Shown one piece after another: positions 52,167 through 60,874 of a DNA stretch of 64,000 nt. Each line of letters starts with the position of its first letter. Position 1 is the first letter of the stretch. Origin of the DNA: JBBKWU01 sp037969035 (GTDB lineage Bacteria > Pseudomonadota > Alphaproteobacteria > Micavibrionales > Micavibrionaceae). Made by a program: the position numbers and the translations under genes. A model generated the notes under the pieces. It had not been told where the DNA came from. It saw nothing but the letters and a program-made list of their open reading frames with translations, and did not search any database. The stretch is taken from NCBI GenBank assembly GCA_037969035.1, contig JBBKWU010000002.1, forward strand, positions 62,001 through 126,000. Reading direction: 5' to 3'.

Positions 52167-53646
52167 TAACATTGCCCTTTGCCCTAACTTTCTCTTGAAG
52201 TAACCCCATTGCTTTTGCCGCTTGCGCCGCATCATCGAACGGTAAAACCGTATCGCCGATGATTTGTCCTTGCTCATGCCCTTTTCCGGCAATCACCAGT
52301 ACATCCCCGTCGTTCATATCATTGATCGCCCACGAAATAGCTTCGGCGCGATCGCCAATTTCTTTTGCTTTTGGTGCCGCCGCCATCATCTGCGCGCGGA
52401 TAGAGGCTGCATCTTCGGTGCGCGGATTATCATCTGTGATCACCGCAACATCCGCCAAATCATTTGCCAAAGCCCCCATTATCGGACGCTTGCCCGCATC
52501 CCGATCACCGCCGCAACCCGCGATACAGTAAAGCTTGCCCGCCGTATGAACGCGCAAGGCTTTGAGCACATTTTCAAGCGCGTCAGGCGTATGCGCGTAA
52601 TCCACATAGACAGAACCATAAGGATGTCCTTCGACATGCTGTAATCTTCCGGGCGCGCCGTTAAGATGCCCAAGCGCCAGCACGAGTTTTTCAGCATAGG
52701 CAGCGTCGTTCAAATTATCCGCCATCAGCAACCCAAGCGCACACAGGGCGTTCATCACCTGAAACCCACCAACGAGCGGTAATTTCAGGTGATGCCTTTG
52801 CCCAGCAACTTTGATCGTGATCTCCTGCCCGTCATGAGTGGGAGCGAGATGTAGAATTTGTATTGCTTCCCCATTAAAGCCGTAAGACACGGTGACAAGG
52901 CCGCGCTCTTGCGCTTGCGCAAGTAGCTTTTTGCCCTCATCCGTATCCGCATTAATCACCGCAACACCATCATCGGGTAATATGCGCGTAAATAACCCCG
53001 CCTTGGCAGCAAGGTAATGCTCCATCGTGCCGTGATAATCTAGATGATCGCGCGAAAGATTGGTGAAACCTGCGGCTTGCACGCGCACACCATCAAGGCG
53101 ATGCTGCTCTATCCCGTGGCTTGAGGCCTCCATCGCAAGATGGGTGATACCTGCTGCGGCAAGTTCGGAAAGCTCAAAATGAAGACCAACCGTATCGGGT
53201 GTTGTCAGTTTACCTGCCTTCTCCACGCCGTCGCCATGAACGCCGAGCGTGCCAAGACTCACAGCCTTATGACCTTGCGCGCTCCAGAGCTGCTGCACGA
53301 AATGCGCGACAGATGTTTTACCGTTCGTGCCCGTGATCGCGACAATATGTTCGGGTTGATTTGGATAGAACGCCGCCGCCGCATTACTTAATGCAACGCG
53401 CGTATCATCAACCTCAACCACAACCACATTTGGCGGCGCATCAGCAACCACAAAACCGCGTGCCACGACAATAGCCGCAGCACCTTGTAGAATGGCAGAT
53501 TGCACAAAATCATGACCGTCGGATTTAGCGCCCTTTACAGCGACAAACAAACAACCTTCATGCACAGCGCGACTATCTTGCGTCACACCTGTGATTTCAG
53601 GGTTTTTATCACCGTCATATATGCCGAGGAGATCAGTAAGATACAA
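52159..53646 (-). CDS. murE: UDP-MurNAc-tripeptide synthetase (meso-DAP type), TTG start
   Basis: Adds meso-diaminopimelate, 495 residues. TQDSRAVHEGCLFVAVKG, AITGTNGKTSVAHFV, EASSHGIEQHRLDGV, LSRDHLDYHGTMEHYL, VDYAHTPDALENVL, GCGGDRDAGKRP and the DAP-specific DNPRTEDAASI. The start is TTG at 53646 (LYLTDLLGIYDG) because AAGGAGGG lies 8 nt ahead and this gives the family's N-terminus; it overlaps the ftsI stop by 14 nt. An ATG-started frame would begin 63 codons up inside ftsI and encode ftsI shadow. Confidence 0.95.
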   Translation of the reverse strand: MYLTDLLGIYDGDKNPEITGVTQDSRAVHEGCLFVAVKGAKSDGHDFVQSAILQGAAAIVVARGFVVADAPPNVVVVEVDDTRVALSNAAAAFYPNQPEHIVAITGTNGKTSVAHFVQQLWSAQGHKAVSLGTLGVHGDGVEKAGKLTTPDTVGLHFELSELAAAGITHLAMEASSHGIEQHRLDGVRVQAAGFTNLSRDHLDYHGTMEHYLAAKAGLFTRILPDDGVAVINADTDEGKKLLAQAQERGLVTVSYGFNGEAIQILHLAPTHDGQEITIKVAGQRHHLKLPLVGGFQVMNALCALGLLMADNLNDAAYAEKLVLALGHLNGAPGRLQHVEGHPYGSVYVDYAHTPDALENVLKALRVHTAGKLYCIAGCGGDRDAGKRPIMGALANDLADVAVITDDNPRTEDAASIRAQMMAAAPKAKEIGDRAEAISWAINDMNDGDVLVIAGKGHEQGQIIGDTVLPFDDAAQAAKAMGLLQEKVRAKGNVNA

Positions 53647-55378
53647 GATGCTTGCCCTCCTTGTCCGCGATGTAACGGCGCAACGGTGCTGCCAAATCTT
53701 CTTCCTTTGGAACATGCGTTGGCTGCACCCCCAAAAGCGGCGCCATCGCACCAATAATGTTACCAACCGCAGGTGCTGCAACCCAGCCGCCTGTGGCATA
53801 GCCAAAGCTTTTTTTTGTACCCTTGGGTTCATCAACCATCACAAACACCGCATAGCGCGGCGCATCCATCGGGAAGAACCCCACAAACGAGGATAAACGC
53901 TTGGAGCTTACATACTTACCGTTCACTATTTTTTCCGATGTGCCTGTTTTCCCGCCCACACGATACCCTTCAACATCTGCGTTTTTGCCTGTACCGTCGG
54001 TGACAACAAGCCTGAGAAGCTGACGCATTCTATGGGCGGTTTGTGGCGAGACAATGCGCAATTCGGTACTATCTTGTGATTTATTTGCCGCATTTTCGTC
54101 CAAAATGACCGTTGGCTTTAACAAAATGCCGCCATTAATGATCGAGCTTGCCGCTGTCACCATCTGCAACGGTGCAACAGCAATGCCGTGCCCATAAGAT
54201 GCCGTCAGCGTGCTAATGTCGCGCCAAGGGCTCGGCACTAACGGTTTACCGATTTCACCAATTTCAAGCTCAAGCGGAGATAAAAGCCCCAAATCCGCAT
54301 AAAAACTCTTCATGCGCTCGGTTCCGACCATCTCCCCCATCAAGGCAGAACCGATATTCGATGACAACATGAAAACCTCAGGTGTGGTCAGCTTATGTTT
54401 TTCAGGGTGGTAATCAGAAATTCTAAAGCGGCCACGTTTCAATGGCTCAAGCGTATTGAATTCATGCCCCATCGATATATTTTCGTATTCAAGCAATGCC
54501 GCCGTTGAGAATATTTTAAAGGTAGAGCCCATTTCATAAACGCCAAGCGTCAAATGATTAAACAGCGCATCTTTGTTTTTCGGCGAATGAGGATCAAAGA
54601 TAGGCGCAGATGCCGCCGCCAAAATCTCGCCATTACGCACATCCATCACAACACCCGCGCCGCCGATACCATCAAACAGCGCAATTGCCTCGGTTAAGTT
54701 CTCCAGCAAGATATGTTGGATACGCGTATCAATCGTAAGCTGTAGCGGCTTAACATGGTCGCCCGAAAGGTAATCGTCAAAGCTGCGCTCAACGCCTGCC
54801 AAGCCCTTACCGTCCACATTGGTGAAGCCCACAATATGCGGTGCCATATCGCCTTGCGGATAGATGCGTTTATATTCAGTTTTAAAGGAAAGCCCCGGCT
54901 CACCCAATGCAAGGATCAATGATTGCTCCGTCGGGGTCAAATTACGCTTAATCCACGTAAAACGTCCATTGCCCTGTAATTTCCGCAGTAAATCACCATA
55001 GGTAAGGTCAGGGAAAATTTTCACCAACGCCTCAGCCGCGCCCGCAGGATCAATAATGATTTTAGGGTCAGCAAACAAAGATTCCGTTTCCAAAGACGTC
55101 GCCAACAGCACGCCATTACGGTCAACAATGTCACCGCGTCGCAATTTTTCCTCATCCGCGAGATTAAACGGCACCGATTGCCCACCGCGCGCAACATGGT
55201 AATTGGCAAGCTGTCCTTGGATAAGGGACAAATCAACAACACGCGCCGCAATCAAGATATAGGCAAGCGAGAAAATCGCGCTAATCAGCACAAGCCTGCC
55301 CCGCGCCATATCAAGCGCAGAACGGCGCGAACCTTCAATGCGGAGCTTTTTCTTGCCGTAGCGCATGAGATCACTCAT
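53633..55378 (-). CDS. ftsI: Division transpeptidase FtsI (PBP3)
   Basis: Class B PBP for septal cross-linking, 581 residues from MSDLMRYGKKKLR (ATG 55378 with AAGGTGG before it). Membrane anchor VLISAIFSLAYILIAARVVDL, then the dimerisation region (RGDIVDRNGVLLATSL) and transpeptidase motifs STFK (EMGSTFKIFS), SSN (MLSSNIGSALMG) and KTG (GGKTGTSEK). Start overlaps ftsL by 8 nt. Confidence 0.97.
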   Translation of the reverse strand: MSDLMRYGKKKLRIEGSRRSALDMARGRLVLISAIFSLAYILIAARVVDLSLIQGQLANYHVARGGQSVPFNLADEEKLRRGDIVDRNGVLLATSLETESLFADPKIIIDPAGAAEALVKIFPDLTYGDLLRKLQGNGRFTWIKRNLTPTEQSLILALGEPGLSFKTEYKRIYPQGDMAPHIVGFTNVDGKGLAGVERSFDDYLSGDHVKPLQLTIDTRIQHILLENLTEAIALFDGIGGAGVVMDVRNGEILAAASAPIFDPHSPKNKDALFNHLTLGVYEMGSTFKIFSTAALLEYENISMGHEFNTLEPLKRGRFRISDYHPEKHKLTTPEVFMLSSNIGSALMGEMVGTERMKSFYADLGLLSPLELEIGEIGKPLVPSPWRDISTLTASYGHGIAVAPLQMVTAASSIINGGILLKPTVILDENAANKSQDSTELRIVSPQTAHRMRQLLRLVVTDGTGKNADVEGYRVGGKTGTSEKIVNGKYVSSKRLSSFVGFFPMDAPRYAVFVMVDEPKGTKKSFGYATGGWVAAPAVGNIIGAMAPLLGVQPTHVPKEEDLAAPLRRYIADKEGKHLVSY

Positions 55379-55841
55379 CTGCACCACCTTTTTTCAACTT
55401 ACCCAAAAGCTTGTTGAAATTTTGCTCTTCGCGCACAGGGAGCGGCGTTGTCGTAGGCGCATCTATATTCTGCTCCTGCTCATCTTCATCCGAAGAGCCC
55501 CCCATCGACACAGGCTGCGCAAAAAATTGCGGTTTGCGCGATGGTGGCGCGATCATAAGCGGTTCAGGCACATGATTAACATCGGTGATAACAGCTCCCG
55601 ATTCCACCACATCCATCCCCATATGATCGCTGACTAATTTTTCAAGACGATCAGGACGGTTGAGATAATCCCATTCCGCGCGCAACACACGAATATGCGC
55701 TACTTCCTGACGCGAGGCATTACGGAGCGCAGCAAGTCGATCTTCTTGCTGTTGCACCTTTTGCGAGGTCATGAATAGCAGCGCACCCGCAAACACCGCG
55801 GCCGCGATGGAGAGAAGAACAGAAACTTTAAATAACTTCAT
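55371..55841 (-). CDS. ftsL: Divisome protein FtsL
   Basis: A 156-residue bitopic protein in the ftsL position between rsmH and ftsI. One membrane helix (VSVLLSIAAAVFAGALLFM, about 6-24) then a leucine-zipper-like coiled coil (QQQEDRLAALRNASRQEVAHIRVLRAEWDYLNRPDRLEKL, about 30-70) with the family stretch EWxxLxxPxRLEKL. The C-terminal ~70 residues are a Pro/Gln/Asp-rich tail longer than in most FtsL. Overlaps rsmH by 4 nt. Confidence 0.88.
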   Translation of the reverse strand: MKLFKVSVLLSIAAAVFAGALLFMTSQKVQQQEDRLAALRNASRQEVAHIRVLRAEWDYLNRPDRLEKLVSDHMGMDVVESGAVITDVNHVPEPLMIAPPSRKPQFFAQPVSMGGSSDEDEQEQNIDAPTTTPLPVREEQNFNKLLGKLKKGGADE

Positions 55842-56836
55842 CCAGACACCTCCGCGTTTTTATGGTTTTGGGTGTCAGTTTTTTTATGAGGATGTGACGT
55901 GCGGATTGCACTACGGAGACGCGCCGAGCGGGCACGCGGGTTGGTTTTTTCTTCTTCCGCGGATGGGAAGATGGCTTTTTTGGAGGGGAGCTCCAAAAGA
56001 GGGATTGTATCTGGCGCACCAGACACAGGCATATGGCGTGATACGGAATTATTCATTCCCGCATGCTCACGCACAAAATTTTTGACAATACGATCTTCGA
56101 GCGAATGGAACGCGACAACCACAAGCCGCCCGTCAGTTTTCAAAATACCTAACGCGCCATCAAGCGCACGCTCAAGCTCACCCAGCTCATCATTCACAAA
56201 AATGCGCAATGCTTGGAAGCTGCGCGTGGAAGGATCAATCTTATCTTTGGGCGATTGATGCAAAACAGACCGTATCGTATTGGCGAGTTGTATCGTGGTT
56301 TCAAAAGGCTCCGTGATACGAAGCTCAACAATTTTACGCGCAATGCGTCGCGATTGACGCTCCTCGCCATATTGATAAAGAATATTGGCAAGATCATCTT
56401 CGGGTGTTTCATTCACAACATTTGCAGCCGTGCGCCCGATCGATGTATCCATCCGCATATCAAGCGGCCCGTCAAAGCGGAATGAAAAACCACGCTCGCG
56501 CTGGTCAATCTGCATCGATGACACACCGATATCGAGCACAAACCCGTCAACACCATCAAATCCGTTATCCGCCAATAATCGCGCAACATCACCAAAGCAA
56601 CCATGCAGCAAAATCAAACGATCACCATATTCCGCCTTCAACGCGGCACCCGCATCAATAGCGCTCATGTCACGATCAATAGCAATGACCGTGCAATCGG
56701 CGGCATCAAGCACCGCACGCGTATAACCGCCCGCACCAAATGTGCCGTCAACATAAACACCACCATCACGCGGCGCGAGTGCCGTTAACACTTCTGCCAT
56801 CATCACAGGAATATGAGGCGCAGCAACATCAGTCAT
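55838..56836 (-). CDS. rsmH: 16S rRNA m4C1402 methyltransferase RsmH
   Basis: A 332-residue SAM enzyme that methylates C1402 in the 16S rRNA. It has HIPVMMAEVLTAL, YVDGTFGAGGYTRAVLDA, LDIGVSSMQIDQRERGFSF, GPLDMRMD, TRSFQALRIFVNDEL and VVVAFHSLEDRIVKNFVRE. A strong GGGAGG in the mraZ 3' end serves it; the two genes overlap by 8 nt. Confidence 0.97.
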   Translation of the reverse strand: MTDVAAPHIPVMMAEVLTALAPRDGGVYVDGTFGAGGYTRAVLDAADCTVIAIDRDMSAIDAGAALKAEYGDRLILLHGCFGDVARLLADNGFDGVDGFVLDIGVSSMQIDQRERGFSFRFDGPLDMRMDTSIGRTAANVVNETPEDDLANILYQYGEERQSRRIARKIVELRITEPFETTIQLANTIRSVLHQSPKDKIDPSTRSFQALRIFVNDELGELERALDGALGILKTDGRLVVVAFHSLEDRIVKNFVREHAGMNNSVSRHMPVSGAPDTIPLLELPSKKAIFPSAEEEKTNPRARSARLRSAIRTSHPHKKTDTQNHKNAEVSG

Positions 56837-57290
56837 GCGAACCTCCCTGCGGAATTGTTAGTCCTTTATCATGCACAGAGGCGCGCGCGGTATCTTTACG
56901 CGCCGCAAGAACCTCTGGGCGCCATATCTGGAACTTACGACCAAGACCAACAAACGCAGCCTCATCCAAAAGCCCTGCATGTGCAATAAGCGCCTCAGGC
57001 AAAATCATGCGCCCATCACCATCAAGGGAAAGCTGAACAGAATCACCAAACACGCTAAGCGCGAGATCATCTTGCGCAGCAGAAAACATATCGAATTTAT
57101 CAAGGCGCGCACTGATTTCCTGCATAAACGACAAACCGAACCCTTCCAAACAATCGTGGCCATGCGCGCGAAACAGGACAAGGCTCGCCACCCCGTCAGC
57201 ATCCGCAAGCGCAGAACGAAACGCCGCAGGAACAGATACACGCCCCTTGCGGTCCACTTTATTGATATAGGTCGATAAAAACAGCGCCAT
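56829..57290 (-). CDS. mraZ: Transcriptional regulator MraZ
   Basis: A DNA-binding regulator of the dcw cluster, 153 residues from MALFLSTYINKVDRKGRVSV. Both SpoVT/AbrB-like half-domains are present: VDRKGRVSVPAAFRSAL near the start and LDGDGRMILPEALIAHA in the second half, with the DxxxR motif in each. The start is placed at 57290 where this family begins; the frame extends 44 codons up with no likeness. It is the first gene of the cluster and is expected to bind the repeat array just upstream (57427-57471). Confidence 0.95.
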   Translation of the reverse strand: MALFLSTYINKVDRKGRVSVPAAFRSALADADGVASLVLFRAHGHDCLEGFGLSFMQEISARLDKFDMFSAAQDDLALSVFGDSVQLSLDGDGRMILPEALIAHAGLLDEAAFVGLGRKFQIWRPEVLAARKDTARASVHDKGLTIPQGGSHD

Positions 57291-57426
57291 AGGCGTTGCG
57301 CACCTCTTCTTACTTACATCTTCATTCATACAAGCCCGACAGATAGAAATGCGCCGCATAAAAAGCGGCCAAAGCATTTCAAAACCATCAAGCCAAACGG
57401 CTAGAACCCGCGAAATTTCCACTCAA

Positions 57427-57471
57427 ACGGAAAAATACGGATATCTATGGAATATCATGGAATTTAATGGG
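57427..57471. promoter_or_regulatory. Five-unit 10-bp repeat array, candidate MraZ boxes
   Basis: On the plus strand the words ACGGA, ACGGA, ATGGA, ATGGA, ATGGG begin at 57427, 57437, 57447, 57457 and 57467, exactly 10 bp apart. The last three give TGGAA-N5-TGGAA-N5-TGGGC, the spacing known for E. coli MraZ sites (TGGG-N repeats every 10 bp). The array overlaps the likely mraZ promoter, fitting autoregulation. Confidence 0.75.
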
Positions 57472-57478
57472 CGGTCAA
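57450..57478 (-). promoter_or_regulatory. Candidate mraZ promoter
   Basis: On the minus strand TTGACC (57478-57473) precedes GATATT/TATTCC near 57450 with 16-18 nt spacing. The -10 is poor, so this is tentative; its overlap with the repeats is the main support. Confidence 0.3.
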
Positions 57479-57821
57479 CGGGACTCAGTACCATTTGGCG
57501 AAACAAACCACAGTTAATTTCATTTAACAGAATAATAAATGGTCGAAATATTGCCATTTATGCGCATAAATCATGCGCGAAAGACATCCGATTTTCAAAA
57601 ATATTGCGTAAAAGTCAAAAAAACTTCAAATTTTTTAACCGCATAAATCTGCGGATTACGCTGAATTTTACAACCTGAGGTTGTCAACGTATTGAAAATG
57701 TTATGAAAATTACTTGCTATTCGCTAAATGATTATGGTAAAACATAATCGTTCAGTGGGTGAACAAACGACGAAAAGAACTAAACAGAACTATTAATTTG
57801 TGTGTGTGGGAGTACCAAATC

Positions 57822-57968
57822 ATGTTAGCAATTTTGCTATTACTTATACTTGCCGTAAACGGTGGCCTTTTCGTGGGCACTGTAATGTTTTCAGCTTATA
57901 AAAGTGTAAAAATGGACGAAGCCATTGGTTTCGCCAATCAAATACTTGGAAAATCGCTCTCTGCGTAA
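57822..57968 (+). CDS. Small membrane protein of unknown function
   Basis: A 48-residue product starting MLAILLLLILAVNGGLFVGT; the site GGGAGT eight bases before the ATG and the clean membrane helix set the start. One hydrophobic helix (about residues 2-28), then KSVKMDEAIGFANQILGKSLSA. No family recognised. Too short to be sure, but coding is likely given the start signals and the two hairpins after it. Confidence 0.5.
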   Translation: MLAILLLLILAVNGGLFVGTVMFSAYKSVKMDEAIGFANQILGKSLSA

Positions 57969-57980
57969 TTTGAGAGCGAG

Positions 57981-58005
57981 GGACAGGCTTGACTAAAGCC
58001 TGTCC
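57981..58005. other. Perfect hairpin after the small membrane gene
   Basis: A 10-bp perfect inverted repeat GGACAGGCTT/AAGCCTGTCC with a 5-nt loop. No T run follows, so it is not a normal terminator by itself. It stands 10 nt before the strong terminator hairpin. Confidence 0.5.
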
Positions 58006-58014
58006 TACCTATTC

Positions 58015-58046
58015 AAAAAGCCGCCCTTGGGGAAGGGCGGCTTTTT
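58015..58046. terminator. Strong bidirectional terminator between the small gene and rnpB
   Basis: A perfect 14-bp stem AAAAAGCCGCCCTT/AAGGGCGGCTTTTT with a GGGG loop. It has T runs on both strands, so it can end the plus-strand small gene and the minus-strand rnpB. Confidence 0.85.
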
Positions 58047-58056
58047 CAAAAAAAAT

Positions 58057-58411
<355 letters not shown>

Positions 58412-58417
58412 GGCGGC

Positions 58418-58446
58418 ACTATGCTGTATTAATGTGAGAAATTCAA
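58418..58446 (-). promoter_or_regulatory. Promoter of rnpB
   Basis: On the minus strand TTGAAT (58446-58441) and CATAGT (58423-58418) are 17 nt apart, and the P1 start follows about 7 nt later. The -35 overlaps the stop of the amidase gene. Confidence 0.6.
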
Positions 58447-59174
58447 CTTTTTTGATCAATCAACGCCAAAAGCCGCGCCAGCGTTTCACGGTTCATCACA
58501 CCGACCGCATCAATATCATTAAAAGCATCAGGCATAAAATGACGCTGGAATGCCGTTACAAGCACGGGAAAGTCTGTATCCGTGTTGTAGCCGTAACGAC
58601 CAAACGCGTCTTTCATATAGGACTGATCCTGTAGATATTTCGTCGCGCGCTTATAATGTTCCGCATTCGGTTTCGGCCAAAGCCCGATCCCCTTCCCCGC
58701 GAGCATTTTCCAACCAAACAGCTCACCCGGGTCACGCTTGCGATCGGGCGCGACATCAGAATGCGCCAGAACGTGATGCGGGCTCATCCCATGGCGGCTC
58801 ATGATATCTTGCGACAAGCGCACAAGCTCTCGCATCTGCATTGCGGTAAATGATCTGTATCCGCGTTCATGCCCTGGGTTTACAAGCTCAATTCCTATAG
58901 ATGCTGAATTAATATCCTCGTTCCCGTCCCAATAAGAGACACCTGCATGCCACGCGCGCTTATCTTCGTCCACGAACTGTGTGATGCCGCCTTGTTCATC
59001 AATCATATAATGTGCGCTCACGCGCTGCCCGTTCGGGTTTGTGTCCTTGCCCGTAAAGACATGCACCGTTTCCGCCGCGCCCAGCGTTGTATAATGCATC
59101 AGTAAAAACACAGGCTTGCCGCCGTTCTTACGATCATCGAAATGTGGTGATGGAATGTTGCGGATAGTCTCCAC
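58443..59174 (-). CDS. N-acetylmuramoyl-L-alanine amidase (Amidase_2, AmpD/AmiD type) with PG-binding domain
   Basis: Zinc enzyme that cuts between MurNAc and L-Ala, 243 residues. Zinc ligands are likely in FLLMHYTTL (His), RVSAHYMID, RAWHAGVSYW and LAHSDVAPDRKRDPGELFGW, the AmpD/AmiD pattern. C-terminal residues about 180-240 look like a PG_binding_1 domain (DAFGRYGYNTD...FQRHF...GVMNRETLARL). No signal peptide or lipobox, so a cytosolic recycling role is likelier than an outer envelope role. GTG start at 59174. Shares the strand with rnpB. Confidence 0.92.
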   Translation of the reverse strand: METIRNIPSPHFDDRKNGGKPVFLLMHYTTLGAAETVHVFTGKDTNPNGQRVSAHYMIDEQGGITQFVDEDKRAWHAGVSYWDGNEDINSASIGIELVNPGHERGYRSFTAMQMRELVRLSQDIMSRHGMSPHHVLAHSDVAPDRKRDPGELFGWKMLAGKGIGLWPKPNAEHYKRATKYLQDQSYMKDAFGRYGYNTDTDFPVLVTAFQRHFMPDAFNDIDAVGVMNRETLARLLALIDQKS

Positions 59175-59264
59175 AGTTGCCCCCGTTCAGTGGTTCACTA
59201 TAAGGATACCTCAAAGCCGCCTATTTGGAAATCCACAGGGTTGTGATTTTATTTTACAGAATTC

Positions 59265-59295
59265 TTGACAGGCGGAGGCAGAATCGATTACTAAT
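59265..59295 (+). promoter_or_regulatory. Candidate promoter of the first secreted-protein gene
   Basis: A consensus TTGACA at 59265 with TTACTA/TACTAAT 17-18 nt later. It is 107 nt from the ATG at 59372. A TTAA-N7-TTAA motif follows at 59298-59312. Confidence 0.45.
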
Positions 59296-59297
59296 AG

Positions 59298-59312
59298 TTA
59301 ATCATTTATTAA
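59298..59312 (+). promoter_or_regulatory. Candidate CtrA box (TTAA-N7-TTAA)
   Basis: TTAATCATTTATTAA matches the CtrA consensus spacing, next to the start point of the candidate promoter. AT-rich surroundings mean it could be chance. Confidence 0.3.
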
Positions 59313-59371
59313 TAATTACGCCCTGAATGGGGCAACGCATCGCCCCAAAGGCCATGCAGGGAGTTTAAAAC

Positions 59372-59920
59372 ATGCGTTATTTCATCGTCACAATATTTGC
59401 CATGACCATCTTTGTCTTTGCCGCCACAGCGCAAGCAACAGGCAACAAAGCCGCAATGTTACAGGATTTAATCAAGGCAAAAAACGCGACCATTGAAACG
59501 CTTTTAAACGACAAGGCGCGTAAAATCGAAGCCGCGCAGTTCCTTCATGATCACATCAGCAATGACGCAACGTTTACGCTCAGCGTTAACAACCCTGCGC
59601 TTGCTGATAAGAAGCAAAGTTTCGAGATGAACAAAGCCGATTACATCAACACTTATATACAAGGCACGAACTTCGTCGATAATTACGCCGTTCATATTAA
59701 CACCGTTAAAATGCAAGCAGCCGACAGCGCCGAAAAAGCATATAGCGTCGAAATCATGACCGAGCGTGGCACCATGATTGACCCCGCCACCGCCGAAAAA
59801 GGCCGTGACTTTGTCAGCACAACAACATGTCGCACGCTCAACAGCTTAAGCGATGACAACACTGTCATTTCCGAAGGCAGTGAGTGCCACACCGAAATTA
59901 GTTTCGAAGAAAGCGTATAA
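59372..59920 (+). CDS. Secreted protein, member A of a tandem family
   Basis: A 182-residue protein with signal peptide MRYFIVTIFAMTIFVFAATA (cleavage near AQA-T). AGGGAG eight nt before the ATG. Pattern shared with the next three genes: helical start, FLHDHISNDATFTLSVNNP, MNKADYINTYIQ, YAVHINTVKM, MTERGTM and two Cys near the end (TTTCRTL, SECHTE). No known domain recognised. Probably periplasmic or exported. Confidence 0.75.
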   Translation: MRYFIVTIFAMTIFVFAATAQATGNKAAMLQDLIKAKNATIETLLNDKARKIEAAQFLHDHISNDATFTLSVNNPALADKKQSFEMNKADYINTYIQGTNFVDNYAVHINTVKMQAADSAEKAYSVEIMTERGTMIDPATAEKGRDFVSTTTCRTLNSLSDDNTVISEGSECHTEISFEESV

Positions 59921-60088
59921 GCCAAAACCGCTTATCAGCAAAGGTTTTCGCATAACAAATTGATTCAGCTTACACTTTTAGCTGAATTTTTTTTGCCATA
60001 TTTACCATCTGTAAACTTCTCTCCGCTAAAAATAGTATTGGCAGTATTTTACGTCACGATAAAAAAACCAAATCTGGAGGGACTATCA

Positions 60089-60697
60089 ATGAGAATTTTT
60101 TTAACAGCACTTGCACTAATGGCGATCGCCATTCCACAGGCAAACGCCGCCGAGAACCGTATTTCAGTACATGAGATTCATGCGTTGATTGAGGATCTAA
60201 ACAAAGATCTTAATCATCCGAACGCATCGATCGGGCGCAACACGCTCAATCGTTTGATTACAGAAAATGCGTCTTTCGATAATCATATGAATATTTACAC
60301 GCCAAACTGGACAGCACAACAAGTCTGGTATGGTCAAGCAGCCAACCCATATTACTATCGCTATCCTTATGCGGCAGCACCGTATAAGGCAAATGTCAGC
60401 ACAAGATCACTGACAAAATGGGAAGAAATTGGCCAGTTTGAAAACAAAAAACGCCTTATTCCAGGCTATGAGTCAAATCTTTCACTTACAAATATCAACA
60501 TGAATCCATATGCACGCGCAGCCGTGATTGACGTTGATATGAAAGAATCAAGCATTGGCTATAGCCCTTATGACCCACGCGTCACAGGCAAGGTTATTCA
60601 CGCAAACTCCAAATGTAAGCTTTACATTACAAAAAGCGGTCATGATCTGAATTTGACACGCATGGATTGCAATACGAATACAAGCCTTCCTATGTAA
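60089..60697 (+). CDS. Secreted protein, member B of the tandem family (divergent)
   Basis: A 202-residue protein from MRIFLTALALMAIAIPQANA, start set by TGGAGGGACT in front of the ATG; the longer frame upstream is non-coding. More divergent than the others, with an inserted Tyr-rich part (NPYYYRYPYAAAPY). The shared pattern is still visible in NRLITENASFDNHMNIYTP, YESNLSLTNINM, ARAAVIDVDM, SKCKLYIT and MDCNTN with the two Cys. Followed by a terminator, so A and B may form one unit. Confidence 0.7.
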   Translation: MRIFLTALALMAIAIPQANAAENRISVHEIHALIEDLNKDLNHPNASIGRNTLNRLITENASFDNHMNIYTPNWTAQQVWYGQAANPYYYRYPYAAAPYKANVSTRSLTKWEEIGQFENKKRLIPGYESNLSLTNINMNPYARAAVIDVDMKESSIGYSPYDPRVTGKVIHANSKCKLYITKSGHDLNLTRMDCNTNTSLPM

Positions 60698-60718
60698 GGA
60701 ACACAGGCATAACGCATT

Positions 60719-60746
60719 AAAAAGGTCGTTTTTTACGGCCTTTTTT
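60719..60746 (+). terminator. Rho-independent terminator after family member B
   Basis: Stem AAAAAGGTCG/CGGCCTTTTT with one G-T pair and a 7-nt loop rich in T, followed by more T. It lies 21 nt after the stop of member B. Confidence 0.7.
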
Positions 60747-60856
60747 CATGTTTAAATATTCTGATTATTTTATTAGATTTTTCTTATAATTCTTCAAATT
60801 TTTGCTCTTCCTTTACTTTTTTTAGACATAATTAAAATTGGGCGTTTTTGTACTTA

Positions 60857-60864
60857 GGGGGGGG
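60857..60864 (+). repeat. Run of eight G in the leader of family member C
   Basis: G8 directly ahead of the GTG start at 60875, where a ribosome-binding site would be. Homopolymeric G runs in leaders can slip in replication. Confidence 0.6.
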
Positions 60865-60874
60865 AAACTATCTC

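Larger units (their letters stand above)
57291..57821. other. Intergenic promoter region of the dcw cluster
   Basis: No gene was found in this 531-nt stretch, which is AT-rich beyond 57500. It contains the five-unit 10-bp array (57427-57471), a TTGACC -35 candidate for mraZ on the minus strand (57473-57478), and, at the far end, the leader of the small gene at 57822. Confidence 0.6.

Noticed and set aside
52173..52292. N-terminal extension of MurF inside murE
   Set aside because: Basic, low-complexity shadow of murE; the family N-terminus begins at 52166.
53647..53835. N-terminal extension of MurE from an ATG at 53835
   Set aside because: It overlaps ftsI in another frame and has no likeness to MurE; TTG at 53646 with AAGGAGGG is better.
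57524..57537. TTAA...TTAA motif upstream of the mraZ array as a CtrA box
   Set aside because: Spacing is 6, not the 7 required, in AT-rich sequence.
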